DNA of 64,000 nucleotides from NCBI RefSeq assembly GCF_000764535.1, contig NZ_CP009571.1, positions 3,720,001 to 3,784,000 on the forward strand, written 5' to 3'. Of this stretch, positions 28,805 through 37,952 are shown piece after piece; positions within the stretch are counted from its first letter, which is position 1, and every line of letters begins with the position of its first letter. Below the pieces are notes generated by a model, which ran no database searches, was not told the origin of the DNA, and worked only from the letters and a program-made list of their open reading frames with translations. A program made the translations under genes and the position numbers. Origin of the DNA: Sphingomonas taxi. Its GTDB lineage: Bacteria > Pseudomonadota > Alphaproteobacteria > Sphingomonadales > Sphingomonadaceae.

Positions 28805-29817
28805 CCGACGCCGACGTTCGCGCCCATCTCGATGCGCTCGCCAAGCCGCGCGGCAGCCTGGGGCGGCTGGAGGATATCGCGGTGCGGCTGGCGCGGACGC
28901 AGGATCGGCTCGATCCGCGCACCCGGCCGCGGCGGATCGTGCTGTTCGCCGGCGATCACGGCTGCGTCGCCGATGGCGTGTCGGCCTGGCCGTCGGCGGT
29001 GACGGGGATGATGGTCGCGACGATCCTTACCGGTCGCGCCACCAGCAACGCGCTCGCCGCGGCGCACGAATGCCCGCTGCGGCTGGTCGACGTCGGCGTC
29101 GCGGGGCCGCGGATCGAGCACGCGCCCGCTTTCTTCCGCGATGCGCGGGTGGCGGACGGCACCGCGAGCCTTGCGCGGGGCGCAGCGATGACGGCGGCGC
29201 AGTTCGAGGCGGCGTGGCAGGTCGGCGCGGAGGAGGCGGATGCTGCGATCGACGACGGCGCGGCGCTGCTGATCGCCGGCGAGATGGGGATCGGCAATAC
29301 GACGCCCGCCGCGGCGCTCACCGTGCTGCTGACCGGACTTCCCGCCGCGCCGGCGGTCGGGCGGGGTGCCGGCGCCGATGCGGCGATCGTCGCCAACAAG
29401 ACGCGGATCGTCGCCGATGCGGTCGCGCGGGTTGCACCGGGGCTTGCCGGGGACACGCTAGGGACGATCGCCGCGGTCGTCGGCTATGAGATCGCCGCGA
29501 TGGCGGGCTTCTTCGCACGCGGCGGCGCACGCGGCGCGACGCTGCTGCTCGACGGCTATGTCGCCACGGCGGCGGCGCTGGTCGCAGAGCGGCTCGCACC
29601 CGGCAGCGTGCGCGCGATGATCGCCGGGCATCGCTCCGCCGAACCGGGCCATGCCGCGGCGCTCGCGCAGCTCGGGCTGGAGCCGTTGCTCGATTGGGGC
29701 ATGCGGCTGGGCGAGGGGAGTGGGGCGCTCGTCGCATTGCCGCTGCTCGACGCGGCGGCGGCGGTGTTGTGCGACGTCGCGCGGCTCGATGCGATCGGCG
29801 CCGAGCGGGCGGATTGA
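28801..29817 (+). CDS. cobT: CobT, nicotinate-nucleotide:dimethylbenzimidazole phosphoribosyltransferase
   Basis: A 338-aa enzyme that makes alpha-ribazole phosphate, the lower-ligand nucleotide. Family blocks are [17 protein letters not shown] (about 17-33), [16 protein letters not shown], the phosphate-binding [14 protein letters not shown] near 161 and the C-terminal [14 protein letters not shown], which carries the catalytic glutamate (about 305). It overlaps cobQ by ATGA and cobS by TGATG. No BluB-like gene for dimethylbenzimidazole synthesis is present in the window. Confidence 0.96.
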   Translation: MTDADVRAHLDALAKPRGSLGRLEDIAVRLARTQDRLDPRTRPRRIVLFAGDHGCVADGVSAWPSAVTGMMVATILTGRATSNALAAAHECPLRLVDVGVAGPRIEHAPAFFRDARVADGTASLARGAAMTAAQFEAAWQVGAEEADAAIDDGAALLIAGEMGIGNTTPAAALTVLLTGLPAAPAVGRGAGADAAIVANKTRIVADAVARVAPGLAGDTLGTIAAVVGYEIAAMAGFFARGGARGATLLLDGYVATAAALVAERLAPGSVRAMIAGHRSAEPGHAAALAQLGLEPLLDWGMRLGEGSGALVALPLLDAAAAVLCDVARLDAIGAERAD

Positions 29818-30578
29818 TGGCGCGGGCCCCGCTCTGGGCACCGCCGTTGCTGGCGGTGCAGTTCCTCACCCGGCTGCCGGTGCCCGCACTGGCGCGGCTG
29901 GACGCGGCGGCGGCGGACGGGTTCGCCCGGGCGATGGCGTGGCTGCCGCTGGTCGGCGCCTTGATCGGGGGAGTGACCGCCTCAATCTTCGTCGCGGCGC
30001 AGGCGCTGTGGCCGCCGGTGATCGCGGCACTGCTCGCGCTGGCGGTCGAGGCGTTGCTGACCGGCGCCTTCCACGAGGATGCGGTCGCCGATTTCTGCGA
30101 TGCCTTCGGCGGCACCGCGCGTGGCGACAGGGCGATCGAGATCATGCGCGACAGCCGAATCGGCAGTTATGGTGCGCTCGGCCTGGGGCTGATGGTCGGC
30201 TTGCGGCTGGCGGCGATCGGCGCGCTGCCGCCGATGCTGGCGGCGGCGGCGATCGTCGCGGCGGCGGCGGTGGGGCGGTTGTGGGCGGTGCTGCTCGTCG
30301 CGATCCTGCCGCCGGTGGCGACGGGGACGGCGGCGCGGGCCGGCGGTGTGCCGCCGCGCCGGGCGCTCGCCGCGCTGGCGCTGACGGTGCCGGGCGTGCT
30401 GCCGCTGGCGTGGCTGAGCCCGCTGTCGCTGCTGGTCGCTGCCGCGATCGGCGTGGCGGTGCTGGGGTGGCTGGCGCGCTTCCTGCGGCGGCGGATCGGC
30501 GGCAGCACCGGTGATTGCCTCGGGTTCGCCGCCTACGCCGGTCAGCTGACGCTGCTGCTCGCAGTGGCGGCGGGATGA
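29817..30578 (+). CDS. cobS: CobS, adenosylcobinamide-GDP ribazoletransferase
   Basis: A 253-aa polytopic membrane enzyme that joins adenosylcobinamide-GDP and alpha-ribazole. The start LLAVQFLTRLPVP and the metal-binding segment HEDAVADFCDAFGGTARGD (about 82-100), followed by MRDSRIGSYGALGLGL, identify the family. In the acidic motif, the glycines usually next to the aspartates are alanine here (EDAVAD..DAF), a mild deviation; the acidic residues are kept. ATG 29817 overlaps the cobT stop. Confidence 0.94.
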   Translation: MARAPLWAPPLLAVQFLTRLPVPALARLDAAAADGFARAMAWLPLVGALIGGVTASIFVAAQALWPPVIAALLALAVEALLTGAFHEDAVADFCDAFGGTARGDRAIEIMRDSRIGSYGALGLGLMVGLRLAAIGALPPMLAAAAIVAAAAVGRLWAVLLVAILPPVATGTAARAGGVPPRRALAALALTVPGVLPLAWLSPLSLLVAAAIGVAVLGWLARFLRRRIGGSTGDCLGFAAYAGQLTLLLAVAAG

Positions 30579-31144
30579 TCGCGCAGGTGCTGCTCGTCCG
30601 CCATCCGCCGGTGGCGAAGGCGTGGGCGGGGCGGTGCTACGGTCGGTCCGACATGGGGTGGAGCCGCGACGGCGCGGCGCTGGCGCGACGGCTGGCGACC
30701 GAACTCGCCGCCGAACCGTTCGCGACGATCGTCCATTCCGGCGCGATCCGCACAAGGCGACTTGCCGGGATGGTCGCGCGGCTGACGGGGCGGCCGGTGC
30801 AGGACGATCCCCGCTGGCTGGAGCGCGATTTCGGAACCTGGGAGGGGCGACGCTGGGATGCGATCTGGCGCGAGACCGGCGACCTGATGGACCGGATGAT
30901 GACGCATCCGCGCGACTTCCGCCCCGGTGGCGGCGAGACCGGGCTCGACCTCGCCCGCCGTGCCGGCGCCGCGTGGGATGCGCTGCCGCTTGCGGAGGAC
31001 GTGCTGGTCATCAGCCACGGCGGGCCGATCGCGGCGATCCGGACGCGGCTCGCCGGTCTGCCGCTCGAACGGATGATCGCGGCAGTGCCGCCGTGCGGCG
31101 CGATCGTCCGTCTGCCGCGCCTGGGGTCAGCGGACGACGCGTAA
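30575..31144 (+). CDS. cobC: CobC-type alpha-ribazole phosphatase (histidine phosphatase family)
   Basis: A 189-aa phosphoglycerate-mutase-like phosphatase. The catalytic histidine is in LLVRHPPVA (about 6-14), followed by GRSDMGWS, ERDFGTWEGRRWD (acid residue) and the second histidine in VISHGGPI. As the last operon gene it probably removes phosphate from alpha-ribazole phosphate or adenosylcobalamin phosphate. It overlaps cobS by ATGA. Its last 18 nt overlap the 3' end of the convergent hybrid kinase gene. Confidence 0.87.
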   Translation: MIAQVLLVRHPPVAKAWAGRCYGRSDMGWSRDGAALARRLATELAAEPFATIVHSGAIRTRRLAGMVARLTGRPVQDDPRWLERDFGTWEGRRWDAIWRETGDLMDRMMTHPRDFRPGGGETGLDLARRAGAAWDALPLAEDVLVISHGGPIAAIRTRLAGLPLERMIAAVPPCGAIVRLPRLGSADDA

Positions 31145-33112
31145 CCCCTTGGCGGTCTTGGGCGGCTGGTGGAGCAGTGCATCGACACGCGCGGCGAGAT
31201 CGACCTGGCGGAACGGCTTGGCAAGCCGCGGCACGTCGCCGGGCACGTCGGCGCCGGTCGCGGCATAGCCGGTGATCAGCAGCGCGGGCAGAGGGTGGCC
31301 GGTGGCGCGCAATTCGCTGATCAGCGCTGCGCCGGTGATCCCCGGCATCAGATAATCGGTGACGAGCAGGTCGACGTCGACGCCGCCGCGGATCGCCGCC
31401 AGCGCCTGGCTGCCCGATGCTGCCTCGACGACCTGATAGCCGATGTCGCGAAGCATGTCGGCGGTGGCGAAGCGGACGATATCCTCGTCGTCGACCAGCA
31501 GGATCTTGGCGGCGCGACGCGCGGTGACCGGCTCGTTACGGTGGTCGGCGACCACCGCGGGTTCCTCCTGTGTCGCCGGCAGCCATAGTTCGACGCGGGT
31601 GCCGCGGCCCGGCTCGCTCGACAGCGTCAGCGTCCCGCCCGATTGCGCGGCGAGGCCGTGGATCATCGACAGGCCGAGCCCGGTGCCCTTGCCGACGCCC
31701 TTGGTCGAGAAGAATGGCTCGGTCGCGCGGGCCAGCGTCGCCTTGTCCATGCCGATGCCGGTATCGCTCGCCAGGATGCGCACGTAGCGGCCGGCGGACA
31801 GGCCGATGGCGTTGCGTTCGTCGACCGCGGCGCCGCCGACGGTGATGGTGAGCTGGCCACCGCCCGGCATCGCGTCGCGCGCATTGATCGCGAGGTTGAG
31901 CAGGGCGAGTTCGAGCTGGTTGGGATCGACCCGCGCCGACGGCAGATCGTCGGCGACCTCGATCGTCACCTTGATCGTCGGCCCGAGCGAGCGGCGGATC
32001 AGATCGACCAGCCCCTCGATCAGCGCGCCGACGTCGACCGCCTTCGGCTGCAAGGCCTGGCGTCGTGCGAAGGCGAGCAGCCGCTGGGTCAGCGTCGCAG
32101 CACGCTCGGCCGCCTGCATCGCACCGCTTACCATCCGCTGCGTACGCTCGTCATCCTTGTGCCGCCGCCGGACGAGATCGAGGCTGCCGACGATCGGGGT
32201 GAGCAGATTGTTGAAATCGTGCGCGACGCCGCCGGTGAGCTGGCCGATCGCGTCCATCTTCTGCGCCTGGGCGAGCTGGGCGTCGGCCTCTTTCCGCGTG
32301 GTGATGTCGGCGACGACGCCGGTCAGCCGTTCGGGCGCCCCATCGGCATCGTAGCGCATCCGCCCCTTCTTGCTGATCCAGCGACGGCTGCCGTCGGCAC
32401 CCTGGATCGCGCATTCGACATCGAGCGAGCCGGTCCGCGCCGCATCGGTTAGCGCCGCAGCGATCTCGTCGCGCTGTGCCGGGTCGACATGGCCGATCAG
32501 CCGCTCGACCGACCAATAGGATTGCGGTTCGCCATAGCCGAAGATTTCATCGTGGCGCGGGCTGCGGCGGATATCGCCGCTGGCGACGTCGAGGTCCCAA
32601 CTGCCCATGCCCGCCGCCTCGAGCGCGAATTCGAGGCTGTCGCGCGCCGCTTCGAGTTCGGCGGTACGCTGCGCCACCGCCGCCTCCAGCGTCGCGGCGG
32701 CAGTGCGCAGCTCGTATTGGCGCTGCCGTGCCTTGATCGCCGAGCGGACCGCGCCCAGCATTGCCTCGGCATGCAGCGGCCGCTCGAGCATCACGACGTT
32801 GCCGAGTTCGTCGAGCCGCTGCGCCGCCGCCGCCGAGCGCGGCGCGCGGCCGCCGTTGGCGAGCATCACGAACGGCAGGTCGGACCAGGTCGGCTGCGCC
32901 GCGACCCAGGCGGCCAGCGCCGACCGGTCGCCGGCGACCAGCGCCTCCTCGGTGATCAGCACCGCGGCGACGCCGCGCGCCAGTTCGGCGACGAGCGTCG
33001 CCAGATCGGGCACGATCTCCGCCGGGATCGCGCCACGCCGCAGCAGGTCGGCGGCGACGAAGGCATCGCGCCCCCGCGGCGCGAGGATGAGGACGCGATC
33101 GTCCATCGTCAT
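31127..33112 (-). CDS. Hybrid sensor histidine kinase coupled to the KaiC-like ATPase
   Basis: A 661-aa soluble protein. Residues 1-125 have a receiver-like fold but lack the usual Asp and Lys (ITEEAL and LERPL at those places), so this is a pseudo-receiver. A coiled coil (about 125-165), a PAS domain (about 165-285), HisKA with GGVAHDFNNLLTPIVGSLDL (about 300), an ATPase domain with GIGMDKATLARATEPFFSTK and KGTGLGLSM, and a true receiver at about 540-655 (VDDED, VTDYLMPG, AKPFR) follow. ATG 33112 overlaps the KaiC-like stop (ATGA), indicating tight coupling. The 3' end overlaps cobC by 18 nt. Confidence 0.92.
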   Translation of the reverse strand: MTMDDRVLILAPRGRDAFVAADLLRRGAIPAEIVPDLATLVAELARGVAAVLITEEALVAGDRSALAAWVAAQPTWSDLPFVMLANGGRAPRSAAAAQRLDELGNVVMLERPLHAEAMLGAVRSAIKARQRQYELRTAAATLEAAVAQRTAELEAARDSLEFALEAAGMGSWDLDVASGDIRRSPRHDEIFGYGEPQSYWSVERLIGHVDPAQRDEIAAALTDAARTGSLDVECAIQGADGSRRWISKKGRMRYDADGAPERLTGVVADITTRKEADAQLAQAQKMDAIGQLTGGVAHDFNNLLTPIVGSLDLVRRRHKDDERTQRMVSGAMQAAERAATLTQRLLAFARRQALQPKAVDVGALIEGLVDLIRRSLGPTIKVTIEVADDLPSARVDPNQLELALLNLAINARDAMPGGGQLTITVGGAAVDERNAIGLSAGRYVRILASDTGIGMDKATLARATEPFFSTKGVGKGTGLGLSMIHGLAAQSGGTLTLSSEPGRGTRVELWLPATQEEPAVVADHRNEPVTARRAAKILLVDDEDIVRFATADMLRDIGYQVVEAASGSQALAAIRGGVDVDLLVTDYLMPGITGAALISELRATGHPLPALLITGYAATGADVPGDVPRLAKPFRQVDLAARVDALLHQPPKTAKGLRVVR

Positions 33113-34608
33113 CCGCCACCGCCATCGGCCCGGGCGAGCAGCGCCTTGCTCTCGCCCGAAAAGCTCGGCGCGATGCCCAGCACGTTCTGGAACGACGCCA
33201 GCGGTTCGCCCAGATGGATGCCGCCGTCGCCGATGCGAAATTCCCTCATCGTACGCTCGTGGCGAGCGGTGCGCGTCTTGATGACCGAAATCGCCTGCCG
33301 CACCGCGCCGAACGCCTCGAAATAGCGGAGTTGGACCGCGGTGTCGGCGAGATAGCTGAGATCGATGTCGGCGCGCACGTCGCCGAGGATCCCGTGCATC
33401 CCGAGGATCAGCAGCGAGGCGACGCCGCGCTGGCCGAGATAGGTCAGCAGCTCGTGCATCTGGAGCATGAGGAACTGCTCGCTCGGCATCGATTGCAGAT
33501 AGGCGTTGAGGCTGTCGATGACGATGATGCGCGCCGCATCGTCCTCGACGGCGGTGCGGACCGTCGCGGCGAATTCGCCCGGCGACAGTTCGGCGGGATC
33601 GATCGCGCGCAGCGTCAGCTGGCCGTTGGCGAGATAGGGATGCAGGTCCATCCCCAATGCCTGCGACCGTGCGAGCAGCGTCGGCGTGCGCTCGTCGAAC
33701 AGGAAATAGGCGGCATTCTCGCCGCGGCGCAGCGCCGCAATCATGCATTGCACCGTCGTCGTCGTCTTGCCGACGCCGGCGGGGCCGGTGAATAGCGTCG
33801 CTGTGCCGCGGACGAGACCGCCGCCGAGCAGCGCGTCGAACGCCTCCGATCCCGTCGACACGATTTCGAGGTCGTGCTCGGCCTGGTAGTCGGCCGCGGT
33901 CAGCCGGGTGTATACCGTCAGGCCGCCCCGCTCGATCTCGAAATCGTGATATCCCCCGCGGAAGCGCACACCACGCATCTTGACGACGTGCAGCCGTCGC
34001 CGCTGCGCACCGAACCCGGAGAGCGTCTGTTCGAGCGCGATCACGCCGTGCGCGATGCTATGCAATTGCAGGTCGTTGCCCGTCCCGCTCTTGTCGTCGA
34101 GGACGATCACCGTGCACTGGCGGGTCGAGAAGAAATGCTTCAGCGCCAGGATCTGGCGGCGATAGCGGATTGGGCTTTGCGCGAGCAGACGCAGTTCGGA
34201 CAGGCTGTCGATGACGACGCGCGCCGGGCGCAGTTCGTCGACCTTTGCCATGATCGCGCGCACCGTCTCGCCCAGCTCGACTTCGCTGGGATGCAACAGC
34301 GTCTGTTCTTGATCGTCGCCCAGGCCATCGGCGGGTACCATCTCGAAGACGGTGATCGGATCGAGCGACCAGCCGTGCGTCTCGGCGACGGCGAGCAACT
34401 CCACCTTCGTCTCGGCAAGCGTGACGTACAGGCCGGCCTGGCCGATCGCGGCACCGGTGAGCAGGAAGCCGAGCCCCAGCGTCGTCTTGCCCGTTCCGGG
34501 CGTGCCCTCAACCAGATAGAGGCGCTCGGGCGTAAGCCCGCCGTTGAGGACGTAATCGAGCCCCGAAATGCCGGTGGATGCCTGGGTCGATCGTATAGCC
34601 TGTGCCAA
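33109..34608 (-). CDS. KaiC-like double-domain ATPase
   Basis: A 499-aa protein with two RecA/KaiC domains. CI has Walker A GTPGTGKT (35-42) and VVIDSLSELR (131-140). CII has GPAGVGKT (275-282), acidic FLFDERTP (302-309) and IIVIDSLNAYL (361-371). By eye, the KaiC phospho-site pair Ser431-Thr432 aligns with S418-Y419 (DLSYLADT), so the serine is kept and the threonine is tyrosine. The start is TTG 34608 with GGAG 6 nt upstream; there is no nearby in-frame ATG. No kaiA or kaiB is adjacent. The overlapping hybrid kinase is the probable output partner. A true clock role is not shown. Confidence 0.93.
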   Translation of the reverse strand: MAQAIRSTQASTGISGLDYVLNGGLTPERLYLVEGTPGTGKTTLGLGFLLTGAAIGQAGLYVTLAETKVELLAVAETHGWSLDPITVFEMVPADGLGDDQEQTLLHPSEVELGETVRAIMAKVDELRPARVVIDSLSELRLLAQSPIRYRRQILALKHFFSTRQCTVIVLDDKSGTGNDLQLHSIAHGVIALEQTLSGFGAQRRRLHVVKMRGVRFRGGYHDFEIERGGLTVYTRLTAADYQAEHDLEIVSTGSEAFDALLGGGLVRGTATLFTGPAGVGKTTTTVQCMIAALRRGENAAYFLFDERTPTLLARSQALGMDLHPYLANGQLTLRAIDPAELSPGEFAATVRTAVEDDAARIIVIDSLNAYLQSMPSEQFLMLQMHELLTYLGQRGVASLLILGMHGILGDVRADIDLSYLADTAVQLRYFEAFGAVRQAISVIKTRTARHERTMREFRIGDGGIHLGEPLASFQNVLGIAPSFSGESKALLARADGGGG

Positions 34609-34693
34609 TCCGGTCTCCGTAAGACGTTTCCGGATGACGACGGTCCCGGTGCTGATTCTCGTTAGGCGTTTCGGCGTCTAGCGCCTAGCCGCG

Positions 34694-36307
34694 TCACCGT
34701 CGTGCCGTATCGGTCTTAGCGCGCTCCGCGGCAAAGGGTTCCGTGGCGTTCCAGCCCGGCCACATCCGCCCGTCGGCGATCTCGCGGCCGAGCGCATAGG
34801 CGACGCTGCCTTCCTGCGCCGCACCGGTCATGTCCCAGCGCGCGTCATATTCGTCGCAGGTCTGGTGATAGCAGCGCGCGTTATAGGCGCTGCGCTTCGC
34901 CTCGCCCGCCGCCATGCCGCCGGCGAGGATGTCGCGGCCGGCGCGGAAATAGACGCCTGGCACGCCCTTGGCGGCGAAGGCATAATGGTCGGAGCGGTAA
35001 TACCAGCCCGCTTCGGTATTCTCCTCGGGGTCGACGCGCAGGCCCTGTGCCGCGGCGACGCGGGCAAGATCGGCCTCCAGCGGCGTGCGGCCGACGCCGA
35101 TCAGCTCGAGATTGCGGGTACGGCCGAGCACGACATGCGGGTCGAGGTTGAACTGCGCCGCGGTGGTCGCGAGCGGCAACGCCGGGTGATCGGCATACCA
35201 GGTGGCGCCGAGCAGGCCCTTTTCTTCGGCGGTCCACAAGGCGAACACCACCGAGCGGCGCGGACGCGGTGCGGCCGCGAAGACGCGGGCGATGTCGAGC
35301 AGCGTCGCGGTACCGGTGCCATTGTCGATCGCGCCGTTGCGGATGCGGTCGGCGGGCGGGTCGAAATCGTTCTCGCCATAGGCGTCCCAATGGGCGCCGT
35401 AGAGGATGCTGCCCGCGGCGGGATCGCTGCCGGGCAGGATGCCGACGATATTGTGGCTTTCGGTGCGATCGAGCCGCGTCGTCAGCGTCGCGCTGAACGT
35501 CGCACCCGGCAGGACGATGCCGGTGAAGTCGGCGCGCTGCGCACCGCGCTTGGCGGCGGCATAGTCGAGCCCTCCCTGCGCGAGCAGCCGGACGCCGATA
35601 TCGTTGCGCAGCGTGCCGCGCAGGCCGAAGGCGGGCGGCACGCTGCCGGTATCGAGCGCATAGCCCGGCACCGCATCGCCGTTCGCCAGTTGCAGCCACG
35701 GATAGCTCGACGGGAAAGTGTCGTGGATCTGCACGAAGGCGGCGGCACCGCGCTTCTGCGCCTCGGCGAGCTTGGTGCGCGCGGCGGGGCTGGAGGCGCG
35801 GCCGCCGAAGCCGAGATCGCGCCCCGCCTCGGCATCGGGATCGCCGGCCAGCGCCACCACCAGTTTGCCGCGCACGTCGATGCCGCGATAGGGATCGTAG
35901 CCGAGCCTGGGCTCGACCACGCCATAGCCGACGAACACGACGGGTATGCGGTCGAGCCGCGTCTCGCCGACGATGCGCGAACTGGCGGAGATCTCGACGC
36001 CGGCCCGCAGGGGGAGGGCGGTGCCGCCGAGGTCGAGCGTCATGTCGGCGCGCTCGCGTGTCCAGCGGAGCAGGGGGACGCGCTGGCGATAGCCGCCGTC
36101 GCCGGCCGGCTTGAGGCCGAGCTTGGCGAAGCGTTTTTCGAGGAAGTCGAGCGTGACCGGTTCGCCCGCCTGCGTCGGGCCGCGACCGTGAAAGCCGTCC
36201 GCGCTGAGCGTACGGACATCCGCCTTGATCCGCTCGGGCGAGAGGATCGGCGGCCTGGGATCGGTCGCTGCGATCAACAGCAGGGCGAGCGGGAGCAGGC
36301 GGTTCAT
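34694..36307 (-). CDS. Exported M28-family metallopeptidase with PA domain
   Basis: A 537-aa zinc peptidase. It has a short signal peptide (about 1-14), a protease-associated insert at about 120-300 and an M28 catalytic core. The zinc ligands and catalytic acid are visible: GAHWDAYGEND, then IDNGTGTATLLDIARVF, WTAEEKGLLGA and, near the C-terminus, YRSDHYAFAAKGVPGVYF. It probably removes residues from peptides in the periplasm or outside the cell. ATG 36307 is at the signal peptide; codons further upstream run into the repeat element. It lies 85 bp before the KaiC-like gene, probably a separate unit. Confidence 0.9.
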   Translation of the reverse strand: MNRLLPLALLLIAATDPRPPILSPERIKADVRTLSADGFHGRGPTQAGEPVTLDFLEKRFAKLGLKPAGDGGYRQRVPLLRWTRERADMTLDLGGTALPLRAGVEISASSRIVGETRLDRIPVVFVGYGVVEPRLGYDPYRGIDVRGKLVVALAGDPDAEAGRDLGFGGRASSPAARTKLAEAQKRGAAAFVQIHDTFPSSYPWLQLANGDAVPGYALDTGSVPPAFGLRGTLRNDIGVRLLAQGGLDYAAAKRGAQRADFTGIVLPGATFSATLTTRLDRTESHNIVGILPGSDPAAGSILYGAHWDAYGENDFDPPADRIRNGAIDNGTGTATLLDIARVFAAAPRPRRSVVFALWTAEEKGLLGATWYADHPALPLATTAAQFNLDPHVVLGRTRNLELIGVGRTPLEADLARVAAAQGLRVDPEENTEAGWYYRSDHYAFAAKGVPGVYFRAGRDILAGGMAAGEAKRSAYNARCYHQTCDEYDARWDMTGAAQEGSVAYALGREIADGRMWPGWNATEPFAAERAKTDTARR

Positions 36308-36387
36308 GGCGGCGAAGGTGCCGCGGTTCCGGGCGGCGCACAAGCGGGGCTTGCGGAGGTTTCCGGGTGACGTTCGACTATTCCATT

Positions 36388-36494
36388 CGTCACCCCGGAC
36401 TTGTTCCGGGGTCCACTGTGCGGCGAGGAGACCGGCTTGAGCGGATAAAGCGCGCTTGCGGCTGGGTGGACCCCGGAACAAGTCCGGGGTGACG
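36388..36494. repeat. Perfect 29-bp inverted repeat pair (CGTCACCCCGG family)
   Basis: A unit at 36388-36416, beginning CGTCACCCCGGACTTG and ending GGGGTCCAC, recurs as its exact reverse complement at 36466-36494. The spacer is 49 nt. Each unit is itself palindromic in its core (CCCCGGA..TCCGGGG). It lies between two divergently oriented genes (M28 peptidase and Hsp70). It is probably a mobile-type palindromic element of the REP/REPIN class. Confidence 0.9.
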
Positions 36495-36576
36495 GGTGGG
36501 TGGGGAGAGGTCCCGGGGTAACGGGGGTCGTTTCCGCACTTGCGGCCCGCCCGCGCGCCATGACAAAGCCGCGCGG

Positions 36577-37869
36577 ATGACCGCTTCGCTCCCCGCCCTC
36601 GGCCTCGACTTCGGCACCACCAACTCGGTCGCCGCGATCGCGCGCGGCGACGCGGCCGAACTCGTCATGCTCGACGCGCCCGACGGCGCGCAGGCGGTGT
36701 TCCGCTCGGCGCTGTGCTTCTGGGAGGACGGCGACGTGCGCGGCGGACTCGCATCCGAGGCGGGGCCGTGGGCGATCCGCGAATATCTCGACTTCCCCGA
36801 GGGCAGCCGCTTCATCCAGTCGTTCAAGTCGGTCGCCGCCAGCGCCACCTTCGAACATGCCAACGTCTTCGAACGCCGGTTGCGCTTCGAGGATCTCGGG
36901 ACGCTGTTCGTCGACAAGATGCGGGCCCGCGCGCGCGGCCGGCTCGACGGGCCGATGGCGCGGATCGTCGTCGGCCGGCCGGTCGCCTATGCCGGCAGCC
37001 GCCCCGACGAGGCGCTGGCGCGCAGCCGCTACGATCTGGTGTTCGGCGCGCTCGGTGCCGAGGTCCATTACGTCTACGAACCGCTCGGCGCCGCGTTCAG
37101 CTATGCGGCGCGGCTGACCGAGCGCGCGACGATCCTCGTCGCCGATTTCGGCGGCGGCACCAGCGACTTTTCGGTCGTCCGCGTCGACGTGCCGGGCGCG
37201 GCGCAGCGCTGCGTGCCGCTCGGCCATGCCGGCGTCGGCATCGCCGGCGACCGGTTCGACCAGCGGATCGTCGACCGGCTGGTGATGCCCTTGCTCGGCA
37301 AGGGCGGATCGTATCGCTCGTTCGACAAGGTGCTCGAGATCCCCGGTGGCTATTTCGCCGATTTCGCCGACTGGTCGCGGCTCGCGCTGATGCGCAACAA
37401 GCGGACGCTCGCCGAGCTGGAGAAACTGCGCCGCTCGGCGCTCGATCCCGAGGCGATCGGGCGGATGATCGCGGTGATCGAGCAGGAACTCGGCTACCGG
37501 CTCTACGACGCGGTCGGCGGGCTGAAGCGCGCACTGTCGGAGGCGGAGCAGGCGCGTTTCGTGTTCGAGGGCGCCGGCCTCGCGATCGAGGCGGAGGTGA
37601 CGCGCGACCAGTTCGAAGCGTGGATCGCGCCCGACATGCTGCGCATCGACGCCGCGGTCGACAGCGCGCTGGCCAGCGCCGGGGTCGAGGCGGCGGACAT
37701 CGACCGCGTCTTCCTGACCGGCGGCACCTCGCTCACCCCGCGCATCCGCCGGCTGTTCGACGCGCGGTTCGGCGCCGAGCGGATCGCGACCGGCGGCGAA
37801 CTCACCTCGATCGCGCACGGCCTCGCGCTGATCGGCTTGCAGGACGACATCGCCGCCTGGGCGAACTGA
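36577..37869 (+). CDS. Hsp70-family protein, YegD-like
   Basis: A 430-aa actin-fold ATPase with the Hsp70 nucleotide-binding motifs GLDFGTTNS (about 9-17), the phosphate-2 segment VADFGGGTSDFSVV (about 189-202) and adenosine motif LTGGTSLTPRIR (about 386). It has an ATPase domain only; the usual substrate-binding domain and C-terminal lid are missing, as in the YegD group. ATG 36577 fits the start of the fold. No J-domain or GrpE gene is adjacent. The substrate is unknown. Confidence 0.88.
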   Translation: MTASLPALGLDFGTTNSVAAIARGDAAELVMLDAPDGAQAVFRSALCFWEDGDVRGGLASEAGPWAIREYLDFPEGSRFIQSFKSVAASATFEHANVFERRLRFEDLGTLFVDKMRARARGRLDGPMARIVVGRPVAYAGSRPDEALARSRYDLVFGALGAEVHYVYEPLGAAFSYAARLTERATILVADFGGGTSDFSVVRVDVPGAAQRCVPLGHAGVGIAGDRFDQRIVDRLVMPLLGKGGSYRSFDKVLEIPGGYFADFADWSRLALMRNKRTLAELEKLRRSALDPEAIGRMIAVIEQELGYRLYDAVGGLKRALSEAEQARFVFEGAGLAIEAEVTRDQFEAWIAPDMLRIDAAVDSALASAGVEAADIDRVFLTGGTSLTPRIRRLFDARFGAERIATGGELTSIAHGLALIGLQDDIAAWAN

Positions 37870-37952
37870 CGCGAACCCGCCTGCGATATCGACCCTTGCC
37901 GTTCGCGTCCTGTCGCGCCTAGCATAGGTCACCCCTTCTGCCGGAGATTTCC

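Noticed and set aside
33109..34608. RadA/Sms or DnaB-type repair ATPase instead of KaiC-like protein
   Set aside because: Two tandem RecA-like domains with KaiC-type spacing and the C-terminal REFRIGDGGI block are characteristic of KaiC-like proteins; there is no zinc finger or Lon-like domain.
34621..34647. EcfG-like promoter (GGGAC, 16 bp, CGTCTT on the minus strand) before the KaiC-like gene
   Set aside because: It differs from GGAAC-N16/17-CGTT at two positions, and the start point would fall inside the Shine-Dalgarno sequence.
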